A DNA stretch of 33,828 nt from a virus, in IMG/VR virus record IMGVR_UViG_3300025508_000078, positions 1-33,828 of that record, one strand, 5' to 3'. Below the pieces are notes generated by a model, which saw nothing but the letters and a program-made list of their open reading frames with translations, ran no database searches and was not told the DNA's origin. Positions 7,401 through 15,778 of the stretch are shown in pieces. Both the position numbers and the translations under genes were made by a program. The stretch's first letter is position 1, and every line of letters begins with the position of its first letter.

Positions 7401-9587
7401 ATGAAGATTATCAAAAAAGATGGCTCTAGCCAGAATTTTAACCCTAACAAGGTATTAACTAGAATTAAAAGAACTGCAAAGAGTTCAAACCTAAAAATTG
7501 ATAGCGATAGATTATCCCAAAAGGTAATCCCTCAAATTCAAGATGGTATGAGTACTGACGATATCGATAATTTAGTTGTTATCGAATCGTTAGGTTCAGT
7601 TTCATTACATCCAGATTATTCAATGTTAGCTTCAGCTATTGAGATAGACATTACACAAAAAAATCATAATTATAGAGATTTTGATTTTGAATTGGATTAT
7701 AGCCGTGATTATACCTTTGACTATTTAGCTTGGGCCACATTTAAAAAATCATACAGAAATGGTGATGAATTACCTCAAGAAATGTATGCTAGAATTGCTA
7801 CTTCATTATCGGAAGATAAAATAAATGTAGCCCCTAGTTATACAACTGATAAGTTTATGTATGAAATGCTTTCTACTAAACAAATGAACTTCGCCACACC
7901 AATTAATTTAACAGCTGGTACTGGTGCTAAAAACAATCGTTTTATTTCATGTGATATTAATTTTCTTATTGAAGATAGCCTTGAAGGGATTATTGATACG
8001 TTAGGTGAATTAGCTAAATCATCTAAAGATGGTTCGGGCATTGGAGTTTACATTGGGAATCTTAGAAGTTCTAAAAGTAGAGTAGGGGATTTCAATGGTA
8101 ATGCAGCTGGAATACCAAGGTTTTCAGATTTAGCACAAGGTATCGCTAGATTCTTCAATCAAAGGGGTAGGAGAAACGGTGCATTCGCTTTATACGCACC
8201 AACATGGCACAAAGATATTATCTCACATTTAGAGTTGAGATTGAATGAAGGTGATGAAAGGTTAAGAACTAGAGATATTTTTACTGGAGTGTGTGTAGAT
8301 GATGTATTTATGGAGGCTCTAACGAAGGATAAAGATTATTACTTGTTCTGCCCTAATGATATACTTAAAGCTGGTTTAAAACCATTCCATGACTGTTCTC
8401 CAGATGAATTTAAGGTAGAATATCAGAAAGCGATTGATTTAGGTATAGGTGAAAAAATTGACCCAAGAGCGATTTGGAATAAAATCTTATTATCTTGTGC
8501 GTCTACGGGAACACCATATATCATATTTAATGATAATATTAATAGAAAAAACATGCAAGAGCATTTTGGTCCTATTAAAAGTTCTAACTTATGTGCTGAA
8601 ACTATACTATATGCTGATAAAGATGAGGTTGGTCAATGTGCTTTAGGTTCTATACCATTAAAAACTTGTACTAACATTAGACTTGCGGCTAAAACATTAT
8701 CATATGCAATTAATAAAGTTATTGATACGAATGTTTACTCTACAGAAAGAGCTGAAAGAGGTGGTTTAGGGCAAAGAACTATCGGTATTGGTGTTGCTGG
8801 GTTAGCGGAGTACTTATACTCAAGAGGATTAAATTTTGAGTGTGAAGAAGGTAAGGAAGCGTTTAAACATGTTATGAGAGAAATTTACTTGGGTGCCGTT
8901 GAAGGTTCACAAGATTATTACGAGGTACATAATGTAACTTTCAGGGATTATAATAATTCATTATATGCTAAAGGTGTGTTTAACCCACAGAAATGGGGAA
9001 TTCATGAATCTGAAATTGATATGAGTAGACCAGTTTCAAATAGTTTATTTACAGCATTAATGCCAACAGCATCATCATCTAACCTTTTAAGTTGTACGGA
9101 AATGTTTGAAGTCCCAACTGGAATGGTGTATAGAAGAAAATTAGATAAAGGTGAATTCATAGTAGTTCAGCGTAATTTAGTTGAGGATTTAGAAGAATTA
9201 GGTCTTTGGAATGATGTTATGGCTGAGAAAATAGTCACAGCTGGTGGTACAATTCAAGGGATTTATGAAATCCCAGAAAAATATAGAGATAAATATAAAA
9301 CAGCTTTTGAAGTATCTCAAAAAGAGAGAATAACTATGATTAATAGAGCATTCCCTTATATTGACCAATCAACTTCATTGAATTTATATTACCCTGATGG
9401 TGATTTCACTAAAATGTCTTCAGCTTTAATATATGGTTGGACAATTGGTAATAAAACTGGTTCTTATTATACAAGAATTAAGAAAAAAGATGCTGAAACA
9501 ACAGCAGATTTGTTTAAGAGAAAAGAAGTTATAGCACCGAGTAAACCAGATGATTCAGAATTTGACTGTTTTGGTTGTTCAGCATAA
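7401..9587 (+). CDS. nrdA: Ribonucleotide reductase class Ia large (alpha) subunit NrdA
   Basis: This 728-aa protein has an N-terminal ATP-cone (residues 1-90, KKDGSSQNFNPNKV), which implies dATP feedback control is kept. The catalytic barrel shows C184 (FISC) and C413 (GQCALGS), the redox pair, and N396, C398 and E400 in SSNLCAE, the active-site triad with the thiyl radical cysteine. The tyrosine pair for radical transfer is Y689-Y690 (GSYYTR). The C terminus ends DCFGCSA with C723 and C726, the thiol pair that re-reduces the active site. No key residue is missing and no intron or intein is seen, so the enzyme should be active. It reduces ribonucleoside diphosphates to deoxy forms with NrdB. 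It is the last gene before a strong terminator. Confidence 0.95.
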   Translation: MKIIKKDGSSQNFNPNKVLTRIKRTAKSSNLKIDSDRLSQKVIPQIQDGMSTDDIDNLVVIESLGSVSLHPDYSMLASAIEIDITQKNHNYRDFDFELDYSRDYTFDYLAWATFKKSYRNGDELPQEMYARIATSLSEDKINVAPSYTTDKFMYEMLSTKQMNFATPINLTAGTGAKNNRFISCDINFLIEDSLEGIIDTLGELAKSSKDGSGIGVYIGNLRSSKSRVGDFNGNAAGIPRFSDLAQGIARFFNQRGRRNGAFALYAPTWHKDIISHLELRLNEGDERLRTRDIFTGVCVDDVFMEALTKDKDYYLFCPNDILKAGLKPFHDCSPDEFKVEYQKAIDLGIGEKIDPRAIWNKILLSCASTGTPYIIFNDNINRKNMQEHFGPIKSSNLCAETILYADKDEVGQCALGSIPLKTCTNIRLAAKTLSYAINKVIDTNVYSTERAERGGLGQRTIGIGVAGLAEYLYSRGLNFECEEGKEAFKHVMREIYLGAVEGSQDYYEVHNVTFRDYNNSLYAKGVFNPQKWGIHESEIDMSRPVSNSLFTALMPTASSSNLLSCTEMFEVPTGMVYRRKLDKGEFIVVQRNLVEDLEELGLWNDVMAEKIVTAGGTIQGIYEIPEKYRDKYKTAFEVSQKERITMINRAFPYIDQSTSLNLYYPDGDFTKMSSALIYGWTIGNKTGSYYTRIKKKDAETTADLFKRKEVIAPSKPDDSEFDCFGCSA

Positions 9588-9616
9588 CATACTACTTATT
9601 ACTTCATGTTAAGATT

Positions 9617-9653
9617 AAGAGGTTGAGCATTCGTGCTTATACCTCTTTTTTTT
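9617..9653 (+). terminator. Rho-independent terminator after nrdA, with UUCG loop
   Basis: AAGAGGT (9617-9623) pairs with ACCTCTT (9641-9647). The inner TGAGCA (9624-9629) pairs with TGCTTA (9634-9639) with one G-U, and there is one bulged T at 9640. The loop is TTCG, a stable tetraloop sequence. The T run extends to 9653. It divides the DNA-metabolism block from the structural block. Confidence 0.9.
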
Positions 9654-9673
9654 GTTCAAAACTTTACTTTAAG

Positions 9674-9683
9674 ATATTTATTA
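9674..9683 (+). promoter_or_regulatory. AT-rich motif ATATTTATTA upstream of the gp25-like gene
   Basis: The motif begins 22 bases upstream of the gp25 start, in the gap after the terminator. Near-identical motifs lie 26 bases upstream of gp6 and 23 bases upstream of the fibre gene. A late promoter element is possible, but AT-rich DNA makes chance matches likely. Confidence 0.3.
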
Positions 9684-9695
9684 TTAAATAATAAC

Positions 9696-10079
9696 ATGGC
9701 TAATAAGAGTATTAACATAAATTTCCCATTTAGAGATAGCCCTAAAGGTTTTTTCTTAGATTTAAATACGGTTGATAGTAAAGCAATAAAAGCTGACTTA
9801 TTACACTTAATTTTAACCAATAAAGGTGAACGTTTATATTTACCAGATTTTGGTACGAACCTTAGAAAATACTTATTTGACCCTTATGATGGGATTACAG
9901 AAAATGAGATAAAAAGTGAAATATCCGATGCTATTAAAAAATATATTCCAAATTTAAAGGTAAATTCGATTACTTTTGATGAGGCACCTCAAAGTCAATA
10001 CGGTGTAGTTGTTAGATTAGACTATACTATCACTGAAGATGTCTTCGAAACTAAAGATTTTATAATAATAAACCTTTAA
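9696..10079 (+). CDS. 25: Baseplate wedge protein gp25-like
   Basis: The 127-aa form starting MANKSININ is chosen because the longer in-frame start at 9633 lies inside the terminator hairpin. The core of the GPW/gp25 family is visible: LTNKGERLYLPDFGTNLRKYLFDP (the G-R-x(3)-P-D-F-G and LF-D/E-P landmarks), then an amphipathic helix and C-terminal strands ending in a hydrophobic tail. T4 gp25 is 132 aa. It would join gp6 in the baseplate wedge and contact the tail tube and sheath start; related proteins in contractile systems nucleate the sheath. It is the first structural gene after the nrdA terminator and is followed 56 bases later by gp6. Confidence 0.9.
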   Translation: MANKSININFPFRDSPKGFFLDLNTVDSKAIKADLLHLILTNKGERLYLPDFGTNLRKYLFDPYDGITENEIKSEISDAIKKYIPNLKVNSITFDEAPQSQYGVVVRLDYTITEDVFETKDFIIINL

Positions 10080-10109
10080 ACTTTATTTTCCTAACTTTTT
10101 TATTATCTT

Positions 10110-10119
10110 ATATTTATAA
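10110..10119 (+). promoter_or_regulatory. AT-rich motif ATATTTATAA upstream of the gp6-like gene
   Basis: This site sits 26 bases before the gp6-like start in the 56-base gap after gp25. It contains TATTTATA, the reverse complement of the T4 late promoter box TATAAATA. See the related motifs upstream of gp25 and the fibre gene. Function not shown. Confidence 0.3.
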
Positions 10120-10135
10120 TAAAAAGATTTATACA

Positions 10136-11953
10136 ATGGGAAAAGGTATTGCATATTCAAGTAGAAACTTTGCTGATGTAAGAACGGAACTAATAGATTT
10201 CGTAAAACAATATTATCCAGATATCTTATCGGATTTTAACGATGCCTCTATTGGTATGTTATTAATTGAGTTAAATGCTGCGGTAAGTGATATGCTTTCG
10301 GTAAACACCGATAGAATGTTTCAAGAAACGCAAATTGACTACGCTCAACAAAGAAGTTCTATATTATCAATGGCTAGGACATTTGGACTTAAAATACCAG
10401 CTAAAAGACCTTCAATTAGTATTGTAGACTTTTCAGTTACAGTGCCAGTTTTTGGTGACTCATTCGATGTTCGATACGCTCCAATTATTAGAGTTGGTGC
10501 ACAAGTAGGTGGCGGTGGAAAGGTTTTTGAAACAGTAGATGACGTTGACTTCTCTAGTCCATTTACAACTGGAGGTTTACCTAATAGACTTATAATACCA
10601 AATTTAGACAGCAATAATAATATAATCAATTATACTTTAACTAAAAGGGAAATCGTTTTAAACGGTGTAACTAAAACATTTAAAAAAACAATATCATCCG
10701 CTGATGTAATTCCATTTTATGAAATAGTGTTACCAGATAATGATGTTCTATCTATTAGTTCAATCATTACTAAAAATGGTACTAATTATACAACTGAACC
10801 AACTATCGATGAATTTCTTAATTTTGATAATAGATGGTTTGAAGTTGACGCTTTAGCTGAAGATACAAAATTTATTGAAGATGTTAACGCAGTTTCAGAT
10901 AATTCAGGTGTAAACCCAGGTAAATGGGTTAGAATATCAAGGAAGTTTATTAAAGAATATACTGATAATGGGTTTATTAAACTAATTTTTGGTGGTGGAA
11001 CTAACGATGTAACTTCATTAGAAGAATTTAACGTTGATAATTCATTAACTGATAGAATTGGTGATTTTATAAATAACCTATCTTTAGGGGAAACACTTAA
11101 ATCTAATACAACCCTATTCATACAATATAGAGTTGGTGGTGGTGCTAACACAAATTTAGGTTCTAACACTATTAATACAACTAGTTTGATTAATATGTTT
11201 GTTAATGGCCCTGTTGACTCAAATAATAAATCAGTTAGACAATCACTGGCGGTAAATAACCCAGTACCAGCTTTAGGTGGTAGGGATGAACCTTCAATAG
11301 AAGAAGTTAGAAATTTAGTGAGGTATAATTTTGCATCACAAAATAGGGCTGTTACAATTAAAGATTATCAAGCTAGAATTAGTCTAATGCCAGGTGAATT
11401 TGGGGTTCCATTTAGAAGTGGTGTGTTTGAAGAACAAAATAAAATATTGATTTATATATTAGGGTTAGACTCTAATAGTAGGTTAACTAACTCATCAACA
11501 AGTACATTAAAAACTAATATATCTAATTATTTAGCTGATTATAGAATGTTAAATGATTACGTGGTAATTGCTGATGGTCAAATAGTAAATTTAGCTTTTG
11601 AATTTGATTTGTTGGTGGAAAAAGATTACCCACAATCTCAAATTATATCTAATGTGATATCAAGAGTTAAAGAATTCGTAGACATTAATAAGCGTCATAT
11701 GGGTGAAAATATATATTTGGGTCAATTAATAGAAAATGTAAATAATGTTGGTGGTGTAACTAACGTAATTGATATTAGAGTTTTTAATAAAGTCGGTGAA
11801 GGTAAATATTCGATGAATGAGGTTGAACAACCTTATGAAGATGAAGCAACAAAACAAATTAGAATTTCAGATGAATATACTTTATTCGGAAATCCTAAGA
11901 GTATGTTTGAAGTTCGTTTCCCAGAGAAGGACATCACTGTTAGAGTAAAATAA
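10136..11953 (+). CDS. 6: Baseplate wedge protein gp6-like (baseplate J family)
   Basis: A 605-aa protein (T4 gp6 is 660 aa). The N terminus (YSSRNFADVRTELIDF, then FNDASIGMLLIELNAAVSDML and DYAQQRSSILSMARTFG) is the typical start of gp6/baseplate-J proteins. Near residue 400 the family hallmark NRAVTIKDYQARISLMPGEFG appears, followed by the ILIYILGLDSN strand and a C-terminal alpha/beta domain. Two gp6 copies per wedge form the inner baseplate ring in T4, with gp25 and gp53 bound. Residues about 225-290 contain an inserted beta-rich domain (NRWFEVDALAEDT, then NPGKWVRISRKF). The gene follows gp25 directly, which supports the call. Confidence 0.88.
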   Translation: MGKGIAYSSRNFADVRTELIDFVKQYYPDILSDFNDASIGMLLIELNAAVSDMLSVNTDRMFQETQIDYAQQRSSILSMARTFGLKIPAKRPSISIVDFSVTVPVFGDSFDVRYAPIIRVGAQVGGGGKVFETVDDVDFSSPFTTGGLPNRLIIPNLDSNNNIINYTLTKREIVLNGVTKTFKKTISSADVIPFYEIVLPDNDVLSISSIITKNGTNYTTEPTIDEFLNFDNRWFEVDALAEDTKFIEDVNAVSDNSGVNPGKWVRISRKFIKEYTDNGFIKLIFGGGTNDVTSLEEFNVDNSLTDRIGDFINNLSLGETLKSNTTLFIQYRVGGGANTNLGSNTINTTSLINMFVNGPVDSNNKSVRQSLAVNNPVPALGGRDEPSIEEVRNLVRYNFASQNRAVTIKDYQARISLMPGEFGVPFRSGVFEEQNKILIYILGLDSNSRLTNSSTSTLKTNISNYLADYRMLNDYVVIADGQIVNLAFEFDLLVEKDYPQSQIISNVISRVKEFVDINKRHMGENIYLGQLIENVNNVGGVTNVIDIRVFNKVGEGKYSMNEVEQPYEDEATKQIRISDEYTLFGNPKSMFEVRFPEKDITVRVK

Positions 11954-11958
11954 AAAAT

Positions 11959-12285
11959 ATGGGTTGTGGATGTAAAGGTGATAAAAAATCACCAAATTTA
12001 GTAAACGAAGAAACTGGTGAATTAAACATAAAAGGTAAATTACTTAAAATACCTATGGCATTCGCTTTGACTTTATTAATGATTATTTTATCACCATTTT
12101 TGGTGGTATTAGTGTGGTGGATAGCAATCAAATCAATCTTTGGTAGCGATTCAGATATAGTTAATTTAGTTTTAAGTAACTTTAAGAAAAAAATGGTCGT
12201 TGATAAAAATAATGAACCAAATATAGAAGAACTTGATTTTAATGAAGACGATTATGAAATCGTAGGTGTAGATATAATAAAATAA
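11959..12285 (+). CDS. Small single-pass membrane protein in the baseplate operon (108 aa)
   Basis: The protein starts MGCGCKGDKK, has one strongly hydrophobic stretch at residues 31-60 (IPMAFALTLLMIILSPFLVV, then LVWWIAI), and ends in an acidic tail. It lies 5 bases after the gp6-like gene and its stop overlaps the next start (TAATG), so it is expressed with virion genes. The N terminus has no typical lipoprotein signal. I do not recognise a family. It could anchor assembly at the membrane or act in lysis timing, but a single membrane segment does not decide between these. A virion component is also possible. Confidence 0.75.
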   Translation: MGCGCKGDKKSPNLVNEETGELNIKGKLLKIPMAFALTLLMIILSPFLVVLVWWIAIKSIFGSDSDIVNLVLSNFKKKMVVDKNNEPNIEELDFNEDDYEIVGVDIIK

Positions 12286-15200
12286 TGTCAAATAATATAA
12301 GAATACGTACTAACCCTAACGGTGGTGATACCCATTTAAAAGTTCAATTAAATCAAGATTTTGATTTTCTTGAAATTTTATCTTTAAAGATATCGCAAGA
12401 GGATGTATATCGTAGTTTTTATTCAGATTATGGTGTTGTCGTTGGTAGAGTTATAATGAATAGTGGTGTTGGAGTTCCCAACGCTAGGATTTCTGTTTTC
12501 ATACCCTTAACTGATGAAGATGCTGAAAACTCTGAACTTAAAAGTATTTACCCATACCAAGATTTACAAGATTTAAACTCAGATGGTGTAAGGTATAATA
12601 CATTACCTAAAGATGCCCAAGGTGTGTGTCATGCACCAATAGGTACTTTCCCAACCAAAAGAGAGTTAGTGGATAACGAATCTCTTTTAGAAGTTTTTGA
12701 AAAATACTATAAATATACAACAACTACAAACGGTGCTGGTGATTTTATGTTATTTGGTGTGCCAGTTGGTAATCACACATTAAACATTGACGTTGATTTA
12801 TCTGACATTGGTATTTTCTCACAAAGACCGTATGATTTTATAGAACAAGGTAATCCAAAAAAATTATTTGAATCTCCAACTAAATTTAAAACCAACACAA
12901 ATCTAAATAATCTTACACAAGTAAAAAATAGACAAGTTGGTGTTAATGTCATCCCATTTTGGGGTGAGAATAACGCTAGTGAAGTAGGTATATCTAGAAT
13001 TGATGTTGATTTAAATTATAATATAACACCCAATGCAATTTTCATTGGCTCAATATTCGGTGATAACGAAAAAAATAGTGTAAATAAAAACTGTAGACCT
13101 AGAAAAAAAATGGGTAAAGTTTGTGAGATGGGAGAAGGTGAGGGTTCTATTCAAATGCTAAGAAAAACTTTATATGGGGGAAATGAAAGGTATGATGTTG
13201 AAGGTGGTAGAGTTATAACTGATAAAGGAACTTGGGCTTATCAAATACCAATGAATTTAGATTACGTCGTTACAGATGAATTTGGTAACCTAAGCCCTAC
13301 GGATGACCCAACTAAGGGGATACCAACTAGAACTAATGTTAGGTTTAAAGTAAATTTAGACCAAACTGGTGGTGAAAGTAGATTAAGGAGTAGAGCCAAT
13401 TATCTAATACCACATAATCCAGAAAATAATAGTGAAGTTGATTATAGTTTTGATGAAAGTACACCTGATATTCATTTTAGAGAATTATATTGGAATAAAA
13501 TTTATACAGTTAGAAATCACATTGCTAGATTTCAAAAAAGTGTTGGTGTCGAGAATAGAAATTTTATTGGGTTTAAGGATGTTGATGATTGTGTAGGGGT
13601 TAAAACACCGTTACCATTTAATAAAATGGACACTGATTTTAATCCATTATATGTGGTAGTATGTGTAATAGTGTCAATAATATTAGAAATCATTGAACTT
13701 TTAAATGGTATAATTAAACTTAAGATTTTTATAGTAGGGAGAGTTTGTAAATTTTTAAACATTGGATGTGTATCAATCAATTGTAATGGTCTTCCATATT
13801 CCCCTGGATGTAGTAGTAAATGTGGTAATTCAGGCAACAATAATACAGGTGATGCATTAGATTGTTTTCAAATAGCATTAGCTACTGCTTTAAATATTTT
13901 TAAATTTGATTTTTATAATGAATGGTTAAATGGGTCATTATATTCATTTTTATTTAAATATAAAAAACTTAAAAATTCAGACCCAAAATTTTGTGGTGAT
14001 GGTAATGGGGATAATAATAATCACATTTTAAATACAAATGCACCAGGTAGTGACACAAAAACTCCAGAACAATCAGAAATAGAAGAAGGGGTGATTGCTA
14101 GTTATGAAGGTGAGTTATTTTATAAACCCTTAACCGAAAAGGGTCATAAATTTTATAGTACTGATTTATATAATTTAGGTGCAGTATTTCCGTGTGATTG
14201 GCAAGAAAAGCCTAAGATTCAAACTGAATTGATTGGCACAACTTATCAAATACCACCATTAACAAAAGATGGTGATAAAATAAAAGAAAATGATGTCACA
14301 CCAATTGACGGTTTATTATTTGATTTAAATTGTCTTAAAGCTAATGCTGGTCGAACGCAATCTACAAGTATTCGAAGAATTTGTGAAATTGGTGTTGGGT
14401 TAGATGAATATCAAATTAACGACCCAAATGATGATAGTGATGATATACCAAACAATAGGGAAATTGATAATGATGACATTGATAACACACTATTAAGAAG
14501 TAATTTAATTAAATTAAATGACGTTAATTATTATAATTTTAGTGTAGATAATATTGATTCAAATTTTAAGGATGGGCCTGAATATGAAACTTATAGGGGT
14601 AAAAAAGTTGTTGCTGGTATAACACAATTTTTCGGTAATTCATTTTATTTCTATTTTGGTACACAACCAAATAATGGTGCAATTGAATTAATGAATTCAA
14701 AGTATTTTACATCGTGTAGTAAAATAATTAAAAACGATATAATAATTACAGGTAATATAACTGGTGATACTAATAGTAGTATTGATATTAATAACGGTAG
14801 TATTGAGGTGATTGTTAATGGTGGTACCCCAGAATATTTTTATGAATGGTATGACAGTAATAATAATATTTTACCAAATGGAAGTGGTATTGGTGTTAAT
14901 GTAGTTACTGGTTTAGCTGGTGGAAGTTATTATGTTATTGTGACTGATAAATGTGATGAATTAAGTAGCACGAGAGATGAATGTGAGGGTAAACAAATTA
15001 AAAAAACGTTTGTAGTAAATGGTTTACTAGAATTATCGGTTGATGTATCTACTATTAATGCTACTAGTTCATCTAGTTTAGATGGGGGAATGATATTCAA
15101 TGTAATTGAGGGAGGTGTGTCACCATATGAGGTTTCAATTATAGGTCGAAGTCCAATTGTATTTAATGAGACATTTAATGACATTGTATATTCATTAAAT

Positions 15201-15776
15201 GTTGGTGAATTAGGTGTTGGTTTATATGATGTTGTTGTTAAAGATAGCAACATACCAATTGATGATAAATCACTTGTGGTGGAAATTACAGTACCAAGTA
15301 CATTAGAGATAATTAATTTTAACCCCACAAACACTAGTTGTTATGATTTTGATGATGGTTCAATTATATTCCAAGTTATAGGTGGTACTCCAGAATATAA
15401 CATTATTTTAAAGGATGGTAATGGTATAAATTACTCAGTAAATGAAAGTGCTAATAACACATATAAATACAATGATTTACCAAGTAATACTTATTCATTA
15501 AGTATTGTGGACACACTTAGTCAAACTTTTGACAAAACAATAACCTTGACTAAACCTAATGAATTAGTGTTATCAGCAATTAATCTAAAATATGGGGATT
15601 ACAAATATACATGTACAAATACATTATCGGGTGTTCAATACAACTTAGAAGATGACTTAAGTGTCACGGTAGATACGTTTGTCGGTGGTGGTACCATTAT
15701 TAGGACCATAACCACAGCCAACATGTCGGGATATCAAGTTGTTAGTGAATTTGGTTGTGGAAGTAATATTTTATAA
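12285..15776 (+). CDS. Large virion protein with Ig-like N-terminal domain, hydrophobic segment and SprB-like repeats (1163 aa)
   Basis: I do not recognise a named family for the whole protein. Residues about 45-170 look like a carboxypeptidase-regulatory/transthyretin-like beta domain (GVVVGRVIMNSGVGVPNARI, later FGVPVGNHTLNIDVD). Residues about 453-490 are strongly hydrophobic (PLYVVVCVIVSIILEIIELL), followed by a Cys-rich stretch (CVSINCNGLPYSPGCSSKCG) and a second hydrophobic helix near 525-550. The C-terminal third has three SprB-like repeats at about 825-885, 922-1005 and 1015-1092, with the GSIxxxVxGGTPEYxYxW, then LxxGxYxVxVxD pattern. SprB is a surface adhesin of gliding Bacteroidota. 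Position after gp6 suggests a baseplate-associated or adhesin role. Translation is coupled to the preceding and following genes. Confidence 0.8.
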   Translation: MSNNIRIRTNPNGGDTHLKVQLNQDFDFLEILSLKISQEDVYRSFYSDYGVVVGRVIMNSGVGVPNARISVFIPLTDEDAENSELKSIYPYQDLQDLNSDGVRYNTLPKDAQGVCHAPIGTFPTKRELVDNESLLEVFEKYYKYTTTTNGAGDFMLFGVPVGNHTLNIDVDLSDIGIFSQRPYDFIEQGNPKKLFESPTKFKTNTNLNNLTQVKNRQVGVNVIPFWGENNASEVGISRIDVDLNYNITPNAIFIGSIFGDNEKNSVNKNCRPRKKMGKVCEMGEGEGSIQMLRKTLYGGNERYDVEGGRVITDKGTWAYQIPMNLDYVVTDEFGNLSPTDDPTKGIPTRTNVRFKVNLDQTGGESRLRSRANYLIPHNPENNSEVDYSFDESTPDIHFRELYWNKIYTVRNHIARFQKSVGVENRNFIGFKDVDDCVGVKTPLPFNKMDTDFNPLYVVVCVIVSIILEIIELLNGIIKLKIFIVGRVCKFLNIGCVSINCNGLPYSPGCSSKCGNSGNNNTGDALDCFQIALATALNIFKFDFYNEWLNGSLYSFLFKYKKLKNSDPKFCGDGNGDNNNHILNTNAPGSDTKTPEQSEIEEGVIASYEGELFYKPLTEKGHKFYSTDLYNLGAVFPCDWQEKPKIQTELIGTTYQIPPLTKDGDKIKENDVTPIDGLLFDLNCLKANAGRTQSTSIRRICEIGVGLDEYQINDPNDDSDDIPNNREIDNDDIDNTLLRSNLIKLNDVNYYNFSVDNIDSNFKDGPEYETYRGKKVVAGITQFFGNSFYFYFGTQPNNGAIELMNSKYFTSCSKIIKNDIIITGNITGDTNSSIDINNGSIEVIVNGGTPEYFYEWYDSNNNILPNGSGIGVNVVTGLAGGSYYVIVTDKCDELSSTRDECEGKQIKKTFVVNGLLELSVDVSTINATSSSSLDGGMIFNVIEGGVSPYEVSIIGRSPIVFNETFNDIVYSLNVGELGVGLYDVVVKDSNIPIDDKSLVVEITVPSTLEIINFNPTNTSCYDFDDGSIIFQVIGGTPEYNIILKDGNGINYSVNESANNTYKYNDLPSNTYSLSIVDTLSQTFDKTITLTKPNELVLSAINLKYGDYKYTCTNTLSGVQYNLEDDLSVTVDTFVGGGTIIRTITTANMSGYQVVSEFGCGSNIL

Positions 15777-15778
15777 TA

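Noticed and set aside
9633-9695. Longer N terminus for the gp25-like protein
   Set aside because: The upstream ATG sits in the terminator hairpin, and the extra 21 residues do not fit the gp25 family; the ATG at 9696 gives the usual length.
10345-11169. Minus-strand ORFs opposite the gp6-like gene
   Set aside because: Shadows of a well-supported baseplate gene; no plausible domain or start.
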